DNA from: Streptomyces rhizosphaerihabitans
Lineage (GTDB): Bacteria > Actinomycetota > Actinomycetes > Streptomycetales > Streptomycetaceae
Direction: 5' to 3'
Assembly (NCBI RefSeq): GCF_025399795.1
Contig: NZ_JAODTZ010000020.1
Coordinates: 93,206 to 157,205 of the forward strand
Length of the DNA stretch: 64,000 nt
The position numbers and the translations under genes are program-made. This document shows positions 1 to 8,915 of the stretch, piece by piece (within the stretch, counting starts at the first letter, position 1; each line of letters begins with the position of its first letter). The notes under the pieces were generated by a model that searched no databases, was not told the DNA's origin, and saw only the letters and a list, made by a program, of their open reading frames with translations.

Positions 1-140
1 CGCGCCAGATCGGTCAGGAGGCCGACGGTGTCGCTGGTGCAGGCCCCGAGGGGGGCATGAGGGTGGCCGGTGCGGAGAGGGAGCGATGGTGAGCGGGGCC
101 GGCCCGCCGCGCTCACGTCACCGTCTCCGTGAGGACACTC
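1..140. other. Left edge, no supported gene
   Basis: The first 140 bases hold no reading frame I can support. A minus-strand frame is open to the window edge and could be the end of a gene cut by the window, but it is too short to judge. The VOC gene stops at 141. Confidence 0.3.
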
Positions 141-494
141 TCAGACGGGCTGCCACAGCTCGACCCGATTGCCTTCGGGATCGACGACCCAGCCGAATCG
201 ACCGACGCCCTCCATGTCCTGCGTCTCCTGCGCCACCTCCGCTCCCTTGGCACGCAGCTGCGCGAGCATCGCATCCAGGTCGCGGACCCGGAAGTTGAGC
301 ATGGTCTGCTGGGCACGGGAGCCGAAGTAGTCGCTCTCGGACTCGAACGTCGCGAACACCGTCGGCCCGGCGCCCTGACGCCACACGCCGTTCTCATCGG
401 CGTCCAGGCCCAGGCAATCGCGATACCACGCGCCCAGGGACACCGGGTCTGCGGCCCGCAAGAAGTAGCCACCGATTCCAAGCACACGTTCCAT
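141..494 (-). CDS. VOC (glyoxalase/bleomycin-resistance superfamily) protein
   Basis: A 117-residue, single-domain vicinal-oxygen-chelate protein. The start of the fold is visible as GGYFLRAADPVSLGAWY and the end as DPEGNRVELWQP, the usual closing strand with its metal-ligand Glu. The length is normal for a one-domain VOC member that dimerises. I chose the ATG at 494 because homology begins at MERVLGIGG; the frame is open 20 codons further upstream without any family sequence. Members include dioxygenases, isomerases and drug-binding proteins, so the substrate cannot be named. No operon partner is apparent: the next gene is on the other strand 500 bases away. Confidence 0.85.
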   Translation of the reverse strand: MERVLGIGGYFLRAADPVSLGAWYRDCLGLDADENGVWRQGAGPTVFATFESESDYFGSRAQQTMLNFRVRDLDAMLAQLRAKGAEVAQETQDMEGVGRFGWVVDPEGNRVELWQPV

Positions 495-995
495 GCCGCC
501 ATGGTGCCAGGCCGGTGATCGGGCGAGGTGGCACCACACCATCGCCCGCTTCACACCCCCGTCTCAACCGCGCGGGAACTCATCGGCTGTGCCGAGCCGC
601 CGGGGCGCGTGACTCAACTTCATCTCCTGGCGGCCGCCGCAATTCCAGTCCAACGGCGCTGTCGGCCGTTTCCCGGTCGGCGCGAGCCCGCCGCTGCGCC
701 GCAATGGCCGTACGCCCGCCCCTGTCCCTGATGCGGGAGCGAAGGCGCCCGTCCTCAGCGCGGCCTCGCCCTGCGGGTCGAACCCCACCAGGGCGTTCAT
801 CGAGAACGCGGGGACGTCGTCGGCGGAGATCACCGTCCTCTGAGAGGGGAGGTGCCCCTCTGATCCAAGTCCCCGTCGATGACGCCGAGCTTCCGCTTCC
901 GCTTCCGCTTCCATCTCCGGACGGACCGAACTCGTCTCGCAGCACGGTCACAACCACCAAGATGAGGACCGCAACCCGGCAAAGGAGTGGTGGAC
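495..995. other. Intergenic stretch with hexanucleotide repeat
   Basis: About 500 bases without a convincing gene. Overlapping frames on both strands look like GC-rich noise. Around 890-914 there is a short microsatellite, four copies of CTTCCG. One minus-strand frame contains a protein-like patch (TVISADDVPAFSMNALVGFD), possibly a decayed gene, but it has no start signal and I do not call it. Confidence 0.4.
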
Positions 996-1736
996 GTGGT
1001 CGATGCTCAGGATGGTGCTCCGGCAATCAGCCTGTCCAAGGTGCAATCGCAGGCGCCGGACCTGGTCAGCCTCTACAAGTCGGCCGGATCCAGCGTGCGC
1101 GCGCATGGCCTTGAGGGAGTACGCGCCTCGGTCTATCTCGTACTGGACCGCTCCGGGTCGATGCGGCCCTACTACAAGGACGGCACCATGCAGCACCTTG
1201 GTGAGCAGGTCCTCTCTCTGTCCGCCCACCTCGATGACAACGGCACGGTTCCGGTGGTGTTCTTCTCCACCGACATCGACGGATCCACCGACCTCAAGCT
1301 CGGAGGTCACCGGGGCCGCATCGACAAACTCCACGAAAACCTCGGCCACATGGGGCGCACGAACTACCACTGGGCCATGGACGAGGTGATCCACCACCAC
1401 GCGGAATCCGGCAGCGGCTCCCCCGCCCTCGTGATCTTCCAGACCGATGGTGGGCCCTCAAGCAAACTTGCCGCCGAGCGCTACCTGTGCAAAGCCGCCC
1501 AACTGCCGCTGTTCTGGCAGTTCATCGGTTTCGGTGACCCCGACGACAACGAGTTCGCCTTCCTCCGCAGGCTCGACGATCTGGCCGTACCGAGACATCG
1601 CGTCGTCGACAACGCGGGCTTCTTCCACGCCGGCCGTCATCCGCGCACCGTGCCTGACGAACTGCTCTACGACCGGCTTCTGCAGGAGTTTCCCAGCTGG
1701 CTTGTGTCCGCTCGTGCCGCTCAGGTCCTCCAGTGA
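996..1736 (+). CDS. VWA-domain (TerF-like) protein
   Basis: A 246-residue soluble protein built almost entirely of one von Willebrand factor A domain. The MIDAS metal site is intact: YLVLDRSGSM gives the DxSxS motif, followed by FFSTDID and later IFQTDGGPS. This arrangement is typical of the TerF-type VWA proteins found with tellurite-resistance/TerD genes, although no Ter gene is present here. Start choice: AAAGGAG lies at 981-987, which favours the GTG at 996; GTGs at 987 and 990 are too close to it. The role is probably metal-dependent protein-protein interaction; partners are unknown. Confidence 0.8.
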   Translation: MVDAQDGAPAISLSKVQSQAPDLVSLYKSAGSSVRAHGLEGVRASVYLVLDRSGSMRPYYKDGTMQHLGEQVLSLSAHLDDNGTVPVVFFSTDIDGSTDLKLGGHRGRIDKLHENLGHMGRTNYHWAMDEVIHHHAESGSGSPALVIFQTDGGPSSKLAAERYLCKAAQLPLFWQFIGFGDPDDNEFAFLRRLDDLAVPRHRVVDNAGFFHAGRHPRTVPDELLYDRLLQEFPSWLVSARAAQVLQ

Positions 1737-1935
1737 GAGCCAGGCCCTGGACGACGGTGTCCCAGTCCTTTCCAGATCTGTGGCGATCGTGTGGGGTCTC
1801 GGCGGATCCGCGGCGCGAGTTGCGTTGGCCCGGTCGTCGGCGCCTCGCTCCGGCGGGACGGCCGTAGGCGGCTTGACCTGGGGCGGGTCTGCCGCGGCGA
1901 ACGGCGAGGGCGGCATCACCGGCGGCAGGTGCGGT

Positions 1936-2544
1936 ATGAATTCTGGTGTGAACGATCAGACGCAGCCCTCGACCGTTCGCGTGTTCATCGCTCTTGCCCC
2001 GCCCGACCACGCGAAAGAGGAACTGGCCCGGGAGCTACGCCCCGCCTACGAAACGCATCCTCACATGCGGTGGAACCGCGTCGAAGACTGGCACATCACC
2101 CTGGCGTTCCTGGGAGAGATCCGGGGTGAGGCAGTTCCACTCCTGCGACCGCCTCTCGCCGACCTCGCGGCGGAGCACCGACCGCTCCGCTTGGCACTGC
2201 GCGGCAGCGGCAGCTTCGACGACCGCGTGCTGTGGAGCGGAATCGACGGAGACCTCGATGCGCTGCACAAGCTCGCCGCCGATGTGCGTTCCACCGTCAG
2301 GGACTGCGGGGTCGCCTTCGAGGACCGGCCGCTTCGCCCCCATCTGACGTTGGCCCGTGCCCGCCGAGGAGACCGGTCCTCGGCAGCGGAAATCGCCCAG
2401 GGGATCGCCGAATTCAACGGCCACCAGTGGCACGCCGAACGTCTGCACCTGGTCGGCAGCAACGTCGGCCGTAGCAGCGGACCGATCCACTACCGCGACA
2501 TCGAGGCTTGGACTCTCGGCAACGGGAACTCCACTCGGTCTTGA
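1936..2544 (+). CDS. thpR: RNA 2',3'-cyclic phosphodiesterase (2H phosphoesterase)
   Basis: A 202-residue 2H-family phosphoesterase. Both catalytic tetrapeptides are present in the right context: WHITLAFLG about residue 52 and HLTLAR about residue 137, each giving HxTL. The domain opens with RVFIALAPPD, the usual ThpR/LigT beginning. The family hydrolyses 2',3'-cyclic phosphate ends of RNA to 2'-phosphates and was once called 2'-5' RNA ligase. The ATG at 1936 fits the start of homology; a GTG at 1948 is an alternative. The frame is open far upstream over the VWA gene but that part is antisense-like noise. Confidence 0.9.
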   Translation: MNSGVNDQTQPSTVRVFIALAPPDHAKEELARELRPAYETHPHMRWNRVEDWHITLAFLGEIRGEAVPLLRPPLADLAAEHRPLRLALRGSGSFDDRVLWSGIDGDLDALHKLAADVRSTVRDCGVAFEDRPLRPHLTLARARRGDRSSAAEIAQGIAEFNGHQWHAERLHLVGSNVGRSSGPIHYRDIEAWTLGNGNSTRS

Positions 2545-2660
2545 AGCAACCAACCGTTCCTCCGACCGTTCCTCGCAAGAGTGATTGCCCTGGGGGCGCG
2601 CAAAGACCACAGAACCGTGCAGTTCAGATCGCCGGCGTTGGTGGCGAGTCGCCGAGAGGC

Positions 2661-2706
2661 GGCCGGCTGCGGAGCGGGTTCGATGTGCGCCGCTCCGCAG
2701 CCGGCC
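2661..2706. terminator. Bidirectional hairpin terminator
   Basis: A perfect 16-bp inverted repeat (GGCCGGCTGCGGAGCG and its complement) with a 14-base loop. It lies between the convergent ends of the 2H phosphoesterase (+) and the GH31 glycosidase (-), so it can serve both. Confidence 0.8.
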
Positions 2707-2738
2707 CTGAGTCGTGGGTGGCGGCTACTTGTAGCTGC

Positions 2739-5700
2739 CTACTGATAAGTGACGGTGATCGGGGCGTGCACGCTCTGGCGTGGGAGCGTGATGGTCAGAA
2801 CCTTCGAGGTGCTGTCCCAGTGGTAGGCGTGCGGGGACAGCTGCATGCCGGTCGCCGAGACCTTGGTGGGTGCGTGGGTCCCCAGGATGGAGAGCGTCCA
2901 CAGGCGGGTCTTGACCTGGCCGGGGAAGGAACCGCGCACCGGACGGATCGACAGTGTGTGGTGGGAACCGTTCTGGCGGTACCGGATGGTCGTCGTGGCG
3001 CTCTGGTTCTTGTGTTTGGTGGTGCCGTTGTCCTCGTAGAGGTGGAACGAGCCCGACGCACCGGCGGCGACGGTGAGTGTGACGTCGGTCAGGGGGTTTC
3101 GGTCGTCGCTGGAGACGTTGTGGGTGCGGGTGGGCAGGATGCCGCCCGCCTTGATGAACACCGGCATCGAGTTCAGGTCGGCGGTCACCTCCTGGGTACC
3201 CCCACCGGTGTAGGTCTCGCCGGTGAAGTAGTTGGTCCACTGGCCGGGCGGCAGCCATACCGAGGTGGTGGCGGAGGTGCCCGGTGTGGTCACGGGGGCG
3301 ACCAGTATGTCGGAGCCGTAGAAGTACTCGCTGTCGGCGGCAGCGTACGCCTGGGGCTCCTCGGGGTACTCAAGGTAGGTGGGACGGACGATGGGCACGC
3401 CGGTACGGTTCGCTTCCTCGGCGAGCGTGTAGGTGTAGGGCACCAGGTTCTCGCGGAGATTGAGGAACTTGTCGGCCGACTGCCGCGCCGTCGCGCCGTA
3501 CTGCCAGGGCAGCCGGTCGCTGTGGTTGCTGTGCAGGCGGTCGATCGGCTGGAAGGCACCGAACTGGACCCACCGGGCGTACAGGTCGTCGGGCAGTTTG
3601 TGCGTCGTGCGGCGCTGCCCGCCTTCGGTGTACGTCTCCGAACCGGTCAGCCCTGTCGTGTCGTTGTGGCCGCCGATGTCGTGGGTGATGGCCGCCATCC
3701 CGGTCGCGGCGGACTCCCCGGGGGTGTAACCGACCTCCAGCTTCAACGTGCCCCACGTCGAGGAAGTGTCCCCTGTGAAGTGGACGGTGCTGCGCTTGTC
3801 CGCCCACGGTCCGGTCGGCAGCCCCTGCTGGCCGCTGTACCCGGCCGCCTGCAACGAGCCGTACGCACGGGAGAGAACGAATCCGCGGCCGAGGGTCTTG
3901 GCCGCGGCGGTGGCGTACTGCTGGTTGATCCACGCGTCCGGGGTCACACCCGCCAGCGACGACTGCGATGCGTCGCAGCACCAGTCGAGCCACCAGAAGT
4001 CGTTGCCCTGCTGATCCATGGCTTGGTGCAGGTCCATGTACGCCTTGAGCTGGTCCGGGTCGCCGAAGTCGAAGGTGTAGCAGTTGTTCTCGACATTGGC
4101 GCCCGAGGCGCAGCCGCCCTTCGTCAGTTTGCCCTTGGCCGTGGCCTGCGCCTGGGCGAACTGGGGATCGGACGCGAGGATGCTGGGGTGCACATTGAGT
4201 GTGTTGTGCAGTCCCTGGGAAGCCGACCAGTCGAAGAAGCCCTTGGGATCGGGGAACTTGGCGGGATCCATCTCCCAACCGCTCCAATTGTTCACGGCCT
4301 TGAAGTCCGTGTCGGTCACCAGGACGTCCAGCGGGGCGCCTTCGGAGCGGAACGCCGGAAGGATGGCGTTCTGGTAGTCCGCCGCGGTGCGGTCGATGTA
4401 CTCCGAGTACCAGACGCCGTATGCCCATTGCGGCAGTAGTGCGGGTGGTCCGGTCAGCGTGGCCAGATCGCCGAGTCCCCGCTTGTAGTCGTGTCCGTAG
4501 CCGAAGACATAGCCGTCCTGGTAGGGCGCGGCGCCGTGGTCGGGTCGGGGGACCGCCTTCTGCGCCGTGGTGTCGTACAGCGCTGACGGAGTGTCGTCCA
4601 GCAGATACCAACCGTCCTGGTTGAGCAGGCCGGGCGTGGTGAGAAGAGAGTTTTCGTTGCCGGTCACGCCGTCGAGGCCGCGGCGGTATCCGCCGAGCGC
4701 GATGTGCGGTGGGGGCGCGGCCGCCTCGGGGGCGGCCACCGAGACGGTGTCCGCGTTGATGTGACAGCTGGCCGCCTCGGGGCAGTTGAGGGTGACGTCG
4801 TCCGTGCCCGCTGTGAGTGTGACGGGCACCGAGGCCGTCTGCCAGTCGTCCCAGTCCTTCGTCGTGGGGAACGACAAGGTGGTGTCGGTGCCGGCGGTGG
4901 TGTTGGTGCCGATGGCGGTGTTGGTGCCGACGGCGGATACGGTGGCGGTGCGGTTCTGGTGGAGGCCGTCGCCGCCGACGCCGTTGGCGTAGCGCACCCG
5001 GAGGGTGTAGACGCCGTCGGCGGGCACGCCGACCACATGGGTCGTCAGGCTCGATCCCTGGTGGAGGTCACCGACGAATCCACTGCCGGCATATCCCTGG
5101 TGATCGGTGGCGTTGACCGCCGTACCGCCGATGCGTCCGGCCTCCGCCTCGCAGCTGACTCCGTACGGACAGTCCGTGATCGCGGTGCTGGAGACGGGCG
5201 GGTACGCGTCGCCGGGCCGGACGAGCGCGACGCTGTCGACATTGACGTTGCCGGAGTCCGCGGCCGTTCGGGTCAGGGCCAGCGTGTGGTGACCCGCGCC
5301 GAGGTGGACGCTCGCGGTGGCGACGTTCCACGTGTCCCAGTTCGCCGTGACCGGTAACGACACCGTCTGCGGCGCTCCGCCGTCCGCGGAGAGCGTCAAG
5401 GTCCGGGTCCGGCTCTGGCCGTCACCACCGCGGGAGTTGGCGTAGCGCAGGTCGAATTGATACGCCCCATCATTTTTGACATCGATGTCAGCGGACGCCG
5501 AGCTGCCTGTGCCTTCGAATCCCGCCACGAAGCCGGTCCCCGTGTGGCCGCCATGGTCGGAGGCTACGGAAAGCCCGTTGAGACGCACGTTCTCGGCCTC
5601 GCACAGTGTGCCGAGCGCGCAGGTCAGACGCTGCCACGGGGCGGCGGTCACGGGAGTGGAGCCCGCCGTCATCCGCACCGAAAGGTTCTGCGCGTCGAAT

Positions 5701-6059
5701 GGCCCGGAGTCGACCTTGTAGCGCAGGCTCATCGCGCTTGTCCGTATGGTGAGCCAGCCGTTGGAGGTGCCGGCACTGTATGCGGCCGGCTCGAACCCCT
5801 CGCGGCCGATGGCGTTGAACGTCGGTTCGTCGGTGAACTTCCGGTCGCCCGCGTATTCGGTACGGATCAGTGTGGGTGAGAGGATCTCGAAGCGTGCGTC
5901 CCCCGATGAGAGGGTTGGGATTCGAGGGCCGTGCGCACCACCGGCTGACGCCAAGTCAGCGCCTGTCAGTGTCATGGTGGCGGCCACGGCAAGGGCAGCG
6001 GCGACGCTCACCTGCTGTCGCACGGATCTCAGCCGTCGCCTCTTCGGACCAGTCGTCAT
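2739..6059 (-). CDS. Secreted GH31 glycoside hydrolase with two CBM35/6-like inserts
   Basis: An 1106-residue exported glycosidase. The N-terminus has a basic stretch (TGPKRRRLRSVRQQ) followed by an alanine-rich hydrophobic segment ending near DLASAGG, a clear signal peptide. Next comes the GH31 N-terminal beta domain, interrupted by two carbohydrate-binding-module-like repeats, each with CEAE...GY/HxGxGF and a D-rich C-terminal strand. The catalytic barrel follows: VTDTDF, then DFWWLDW whose Asp (about residue 692) matches the GH31 nucleophile, then HDIGGHND and a typical C-terminal beta domain. GH31 includes alpha-glucosidases and alpha-xylosidases; I cannot choose the substrate. ATGs at 6059 and 6068 are both possible starts. 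A low-complexity run encoding TNTAIGTNTTAGTDTT lies in the second insert. Confidence 0.9.
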   Translation of the reverse strand: MTTGPKRRRLRSVRQQVSVAAALAVAATMTLTGADLASAGGAHGPRIPTLSSGDARFEILSPTLIRTEYAGDRKFTDEPTFNAIGREGFEPAAYSAGTSNGWLTIRTSAMSLRYKVDSGPFDAQNLSVRMTAGSTPVTAAPWQRLTCALGTLCEAENVRLNGLSVASDHGGHTGTGFVAGFEGTGSSASADIDVKNDGAYQFDLRYANSRGGDGQSRTRTLTLSADGGAPQTVSLPVTANWDTWNVATASVHLGAGHHTLALTRTAADSGNVNVDSVALVRPGDAYPPVSSTAITDCPYGVSCEAEAGRIGGTAVNATDHQGYAGSGFVGDLHQGSSLTTHVVGVPADGVYTLRVRYANGVGGDGLHQNRTATVSAVGTNTAIGTNTTAGTDTTLSFPTTKDWDDWQTASVPVTLTAGTDDVTLNCPEAASCHINADTVSVAAPEAAAPPPHIALGGYRRGLDGVTGNENSLLTTPGLLNQDGWYLLDDTPSALYDTTAQKAVPRPDHGAAPYQDGYVFGYGHDYKRGLGDLATLTGPPALLPQWAYGVWYSEYIDRTAADYQNAILPAFRSEGAPLDVLVTDTDFKAVNNWSGWEMDPAKFPDPKGFFDWSASQGLHNTLNVHPSILASDPQFAQAQATAKGKLTKGGCASGANVENNCYTFDFGDPDQLKAYMDLHQAMDQQGNDFWWLDWCCDASQSSLAGVTPDAWINQQYATAAAKTLGRGFVLSRAYGSLQAAGYSGQQGLPTGPWADKRSTVHFTGDTSSTWGTLKLEVGYTPGESAATGMAAITHDIGGHNDTTGLTGSETYTEGGQRRTTHKLPDDLYARWVQFGAFQPIDRLHSNHSDRLPWQYGATARQSADKFLNLRENLVPYTYTLAEEANRTGVPIVRPTYLEYPEEPQAYAAADSEYFYGSDILVAPVTTPGTSATTSVWLPPGQWTNYFTGETYTGGGTQEVTADLNSMPVFIKAGGILPTRTHNVSSDDRNPLTDVTLTVAAGASGSFHLYEDNGTTKHKNQSATTTIRYRQNGSHHTLSIRPVRGSFPGQVKTRLWTLSILGTHAPTKVSATGMQLSPHAYHWDSTSKVLTITLPRQSVHAPITVTYQ

Positions 6060-6356
6060 GCGCAACATCCGTTCTGCTTGCTGTGGGGAACCCTTCTCCG
6101 TATGCCGGTTGAGACTTGGAGTCGGGATTCCCGCCTGCGGGCAATGTTCGGGCTGCGGCCTCCTCCGGGAGCGCGGCGGTACAGGATGAAACCCTCCTCG
6201 GACCCCGCCCACAGAGATCAGCACTTGGCATCAGAGCATGTCCACTCTCACAGTGTCCATATGGGCGACCGCAGAGTTCCGGCCGGTCGAAGCCGCATGC
6301 TTCCAGGAACTTTGGGCTGCCCGGCGGGGAAGTCGTCCCGTCCCGAGGGTGGTGGT
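6060..6356. other. Upstream region of the GH31 gene
   Basis: About 300 bases between the GH31 start and the end of the next minus-strand gene. It should hold the GH31 promoter, but I see no recognisable operator or hairpin that I would name. Confidence 0.3.
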
Positions 6357-7191
6357 TCACCGTCCGGCCGCGCGGGCGGCGCGGGCCGTGGGGAGGTAGC
6401 GGAGGCGCTCCGGGAGCAGGGGGACGAGGGTGCGTACGACCGCGCCGAAGCGACACAGCCTGCGTTCGTCCCCCGGCGTCCAGGGAACGCCGAGCCGGTC
6501 CCGCGCGGCGGGCGGGAGCAGGCCCACGGTGACGAAGACGTGCAGGCGGCCCAGTGGCCGGCGGAGCAGCGGCCAGAGCCCTCGCAGCAGCCTGCCCGAA
6601 CCGGGAGGCGGGGCGATGGGGCGGCCGGGGTCAAGCAGTTCCCGGACCACGACGGTGCTCTCCAGTTCCTCCTGGATCATCGTGTCGAAGTACGGCCAGA
6701 ACTCCTCGGGGGTGGCCGGCATGTCGCGGTCGTTGATGCCGAGGATGGCGCCGAGTCGCAGCAGTTCGTCGTAGAGGCGGCGCTCGTCCTCGGGGGACAG
6801 CGGCCGGGACAGGTAGCGGGCTGCCCGCAGGAACAACCGGGTAGGCGGTGGCGTGCACCCAGGCGTAGTAGGCGGGGGTGAGCGCGTGGTAGCTGCGGCC
6901 CCGGGTGTCGGTGCCGCTGACGGACTTGTGCAGGCGGCGCAGGCGGCGCCCCTCCTCGATCGCCCGCTCGCCGCCGTAGACCCACAACTGGAGTGATTCC
7001 AGCGAGCGTTCGGCGCGCCCCCAGGGGTCCGTGCGGAACACCGAGTGGTCGTCGACGCCCGCGCCGACCGCCGGGTGGGCGACCTGGAGGACGAGGGCGG
7101 CGGGCAGCGAGAGCAGGAGCCGTACGTCGCCCGCGATCTCCCACAGGATCGTCCCCGGGGCGAGCGGTGCGGGCTGGGCGGTCGGCTTCAT
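6357..7191 (-). pseudogene. MpaB/DUF2236 oxygenase-like gene, frameshifted
   Basis: Two adjacent minus-strand frames together encode one DUF2236 (MpaB/latex-clearing-protein-like, haem-associated) protein of about 277 residues. The first frame runs from the ATG at 7191 through QVAHPAVGAGVDDHS and YYAWVHATAYP. The second continues with LFLRAARYLSRPLSPEDERR. The switch happens at a GGG run at 6839-6841: one extra G turns the expected TAYRLFLRAARY into TAYPVVPAGS. Removing one base restores the full protein, so this is either a recent pseudogene or a sequencing error in a homopolymer. It follows the intact paralogue at 7193-8122 with a one-base gap and a GAGGTGA ribosome-binding site, so the two form an operon. 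Confidence 0.8.
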
Positions 7192-7192
7192 G

Positions 7193-8122
7193 TCACCTCG
7201 CCCCCAGCGGACGGCGCGCGGCGGGATCGGTGCCCGGCCGGTGGGTGGCCCAGTAGGCGACGGCGAGCGTGCCGGTGATGCGGAACGGGGGCGGGACGAG
7301 CAGCATCAGGAATCTCACGACGAGGGCGAAGCGCCGCAGGGCGCGCTGCTGCCGACGGCTCCAGGTGAGGTGGAGCCTGTCGCGCAGGCGGGGCGGCAGG
7401 GTGCCGACGGTGACCAACAGCGCGTAGTGGGCGGCTATTCGAGCAACGGGCCGCCATAGCACGCCCGGGAGCAGGCGGAACGGCTTTGCCGGGTGGACGA
7501 GTTCGTCGACGACGTCCCGCACGGACTGGTTGTACTCCAACCGGTTGTCGACCATGTCGTCGTAGTACGCGGTGAACGCCGCCCAGTCCGGGGGCAGATG
7601 GTGGTCCTTGAGGCCCCAGACCCGTCCGACGTCCCGCATCTCGCGGTAGTACTCCTCTGTCTCCTCTTCGGTCATGCCCTTGCCGAACAGGCTCTGCGCG
7701 TCGACGGGTCCTTTGACGAGGGTCGCGTGCACCCAGTGATAGGCCTCCGGGTTGAGCGCGTGATAGCGGCGGCCCGCGGAGTCGGTGCCCTTCATTCCGG
7801 CGTGTACGTGGATCAGGCGCCGTGCCTCGTCGGTGGCGGCGCGCTGTCCTCCGTAGATGACGGTGCTGAGCGAGAGCAGGGTGCGGATCAGGCGGGGCCA
7901 GGGTTCGGCGCGGAAGTTGCTGTGGTCCTCGACGCCGGCGCCGACGACGGGGTGCGCGACCTGGAGCAGGAGCAGCTGGGGCGCCATGAGGGTGGCACGG
8001 GCGTCCCCGAAATGACGCCAGGCCATTCCGCCCCGACAAGGCGCTCTCACTCCGGAGGATTCCTCAACTCCCTTGGAACGTACGGGTGTTGGATCGGCCG
8101 GCAGGTGCGGCAGAGCAGCCAT
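7193..8122 (-). CDS. MpaB/DUF2236 family oxygenase-like protein
   Basis: A 309-residue member of the DUF2236 family, related to fungal MpaB and to rubber oxygenase Lcp. Diagnostic patches are LLLLQVAHPVVGAGVEDHS, GTDSAGRRYHALNPEAY and HWVHATLVKG, which carry the conserved His and Arg/Lys positions. The C-terminus is hydrophobic (VVRFLMLLVPPPF), consistent with membrane association. The ATG at 8122 has GGAGG eight bases upstream. It is followed directly by a frameshifted paralogue. A third paralogue is at 10479, so three copies lie within 5 kb. Known relatives cleave or oxidise hydrophobic chains; the substrate here is unknown. Confidence 0.8.
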   Translation of the reverse strand: MAALPHLPADPTPVRSKGVEESSGVRAPCRGGMAWRHFGDARATLMAPQLLLLQVAHPVVGAGVEDHSNFRAEPWPRLIRTLLSLSTVIYGGQRAATDEARRLIHVHAGMKGTDSAGRRYHALNPEAYHWVHATLVKGPVDAQSLFGKGMTEEETEEYYREMRDVGRVWGLKDHHLPPDWAAFTAYYDDMVDNRLEYNQSVRDVVDELVHPAKPFRLLPGVLWRPVARIAAHYALLVTVGTLPPRLRDRLHLTWSRRQQRALRRFALVVRFLMLLVPPPFRITGTLAVAYWATHRPGTDPAARRPLGAR

Positions 8123-8152
8123 GACGCCTCCGTTTCTCCGTTGCGTCCGGAG

Positions 8153-8182
8153 TATTGACGTGCCCGGTGAAACAAGTCAATA
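8153..8182. promoter_or_regulatory. Inverted repeat in divergent promoter region
   Basis: TATTGAC and GTCAATA form a perfect 7-bp inverted repeat separated by 16 bases. It sits in the 136-bp gap between the divergent MpaB (-) and DUF6230 (+) genes and overlaps a possible TTGACG -35 box. It is a candidate operator for both; the regulator is unknown. Confidence 0.45.
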
Positions 8183-8258
8183 GTTTTTGTATCTTCGACT
8201 CATCGACGGCCTCCCAACGCTCACCGCCATCACCTCAGCCCTGCGAAAGGGACTTCCC

Positions 8259-8891
8259 ATGAGTGACAGATGCACCTATACCGGGACGAGTACCCCGGGT
8301 GCGGGTCGTACGCACTGGAAACGCAGCGCCGTCATGTTCGTCCCCTGCACCCTGGCCGTGGGGGCACTCGGCATCGCCCTCGCCCAGGGGGCGCTCGCCG
8401 CGTCCTTCGCCGTCTCCGGCGCCGCGTTCAAGGTCTCCGCCTCGGAGATCACCGCGGAGGGCATGTCGTCGTTCCCCTCCTCCATCGGCGACTCCGCTGA
8501 CGACGCCAAACCCGTGCTGCTGGCCGCCGTCAAGAACGGCACGGTCTCCGACGTGTGCGTCTCGCTCAAGCAGAAGCTTCCGCTGGTCGGGGACATCACC
8601 ATGCTGGTGCACTCCGGGGCGGACAAGCCGCTCGAAGGCAGCAACCTCGTGGTGAACGCGGACGCCCTCACCGGAGGCGGCGGCAAGGTCACCGGAGTCC
8701 AGGTCGGCCGCGACGCCTCCACTCTGACCGGTGCGCCCGGTGTCACCGGGCCCAAGGGCACCTTCGGGGTCCAGGCGAGCACCGCGGTCGCCCATGACGT
8801 CGAGAGCACCGCGTACGCCGCCAACGGGGGCGCCCTCACGCTGGAGAAGCTGGAGATCGAGTTCAGCCGCACCGGCAAGCAGTGCTTCTGA
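8259..8891 (+). CDS. DUF6230 family exported protein
   Basis: A 210-residue protein of the actinomycete DUF6230 family. A hydrophobic segment around residues 26-48 (VMFVPCTLAVGALGIALAQG) is followed by LAASFAVSGAAFKVSA, so it is a membrane-anchored or exported protein with a beta-rich domain. The start ATG at 8259 has GAAAGGGA upstream. A DUF6114 gene follows after 24 bases; the DUF6230-DUF6114 pair is a recurrent Streptomyces module of unknown function. An MpaB-like oxygenase is next. Confidence 0.8.
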   Translation: MSDRCTYTGTSTPGAGRTHWKRSAVMFVPCTLAVGALGIALAQGALAASFAVSGAAFKVSASEITAEGMSSFPSSIGDSADDAKPVLLAAVKNGTVSDVCVSLKQKLPLVGDITMLVHSGADKPLEGSNLVVNADALTGGGGKVTGVQVGRDASTLTGAPGVTGPKGTFGVQASTAVAHDVESTAYAANGGALTLEKLEIEFSRTGKQCF

Positions 8892-8915
8892 CGGCGACGA
8901 AGGACGGACTCGGTC

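Noticed and set aside
564..914. 116-codon minus-strand frame between the VOC and VWA genes
   Set aside because: One protein-like patch, but no start signal, a repeat-derived Glu/Ala N-terminus and no recognisable domain.
2508..4439. 643-codon plus-strand frame opposite the GH31 gene
   Set aside because: It is the antisense of a well-supported glycosidase; Val/Gly/Arg-rich composition is typical of GC-rich shadow frames.
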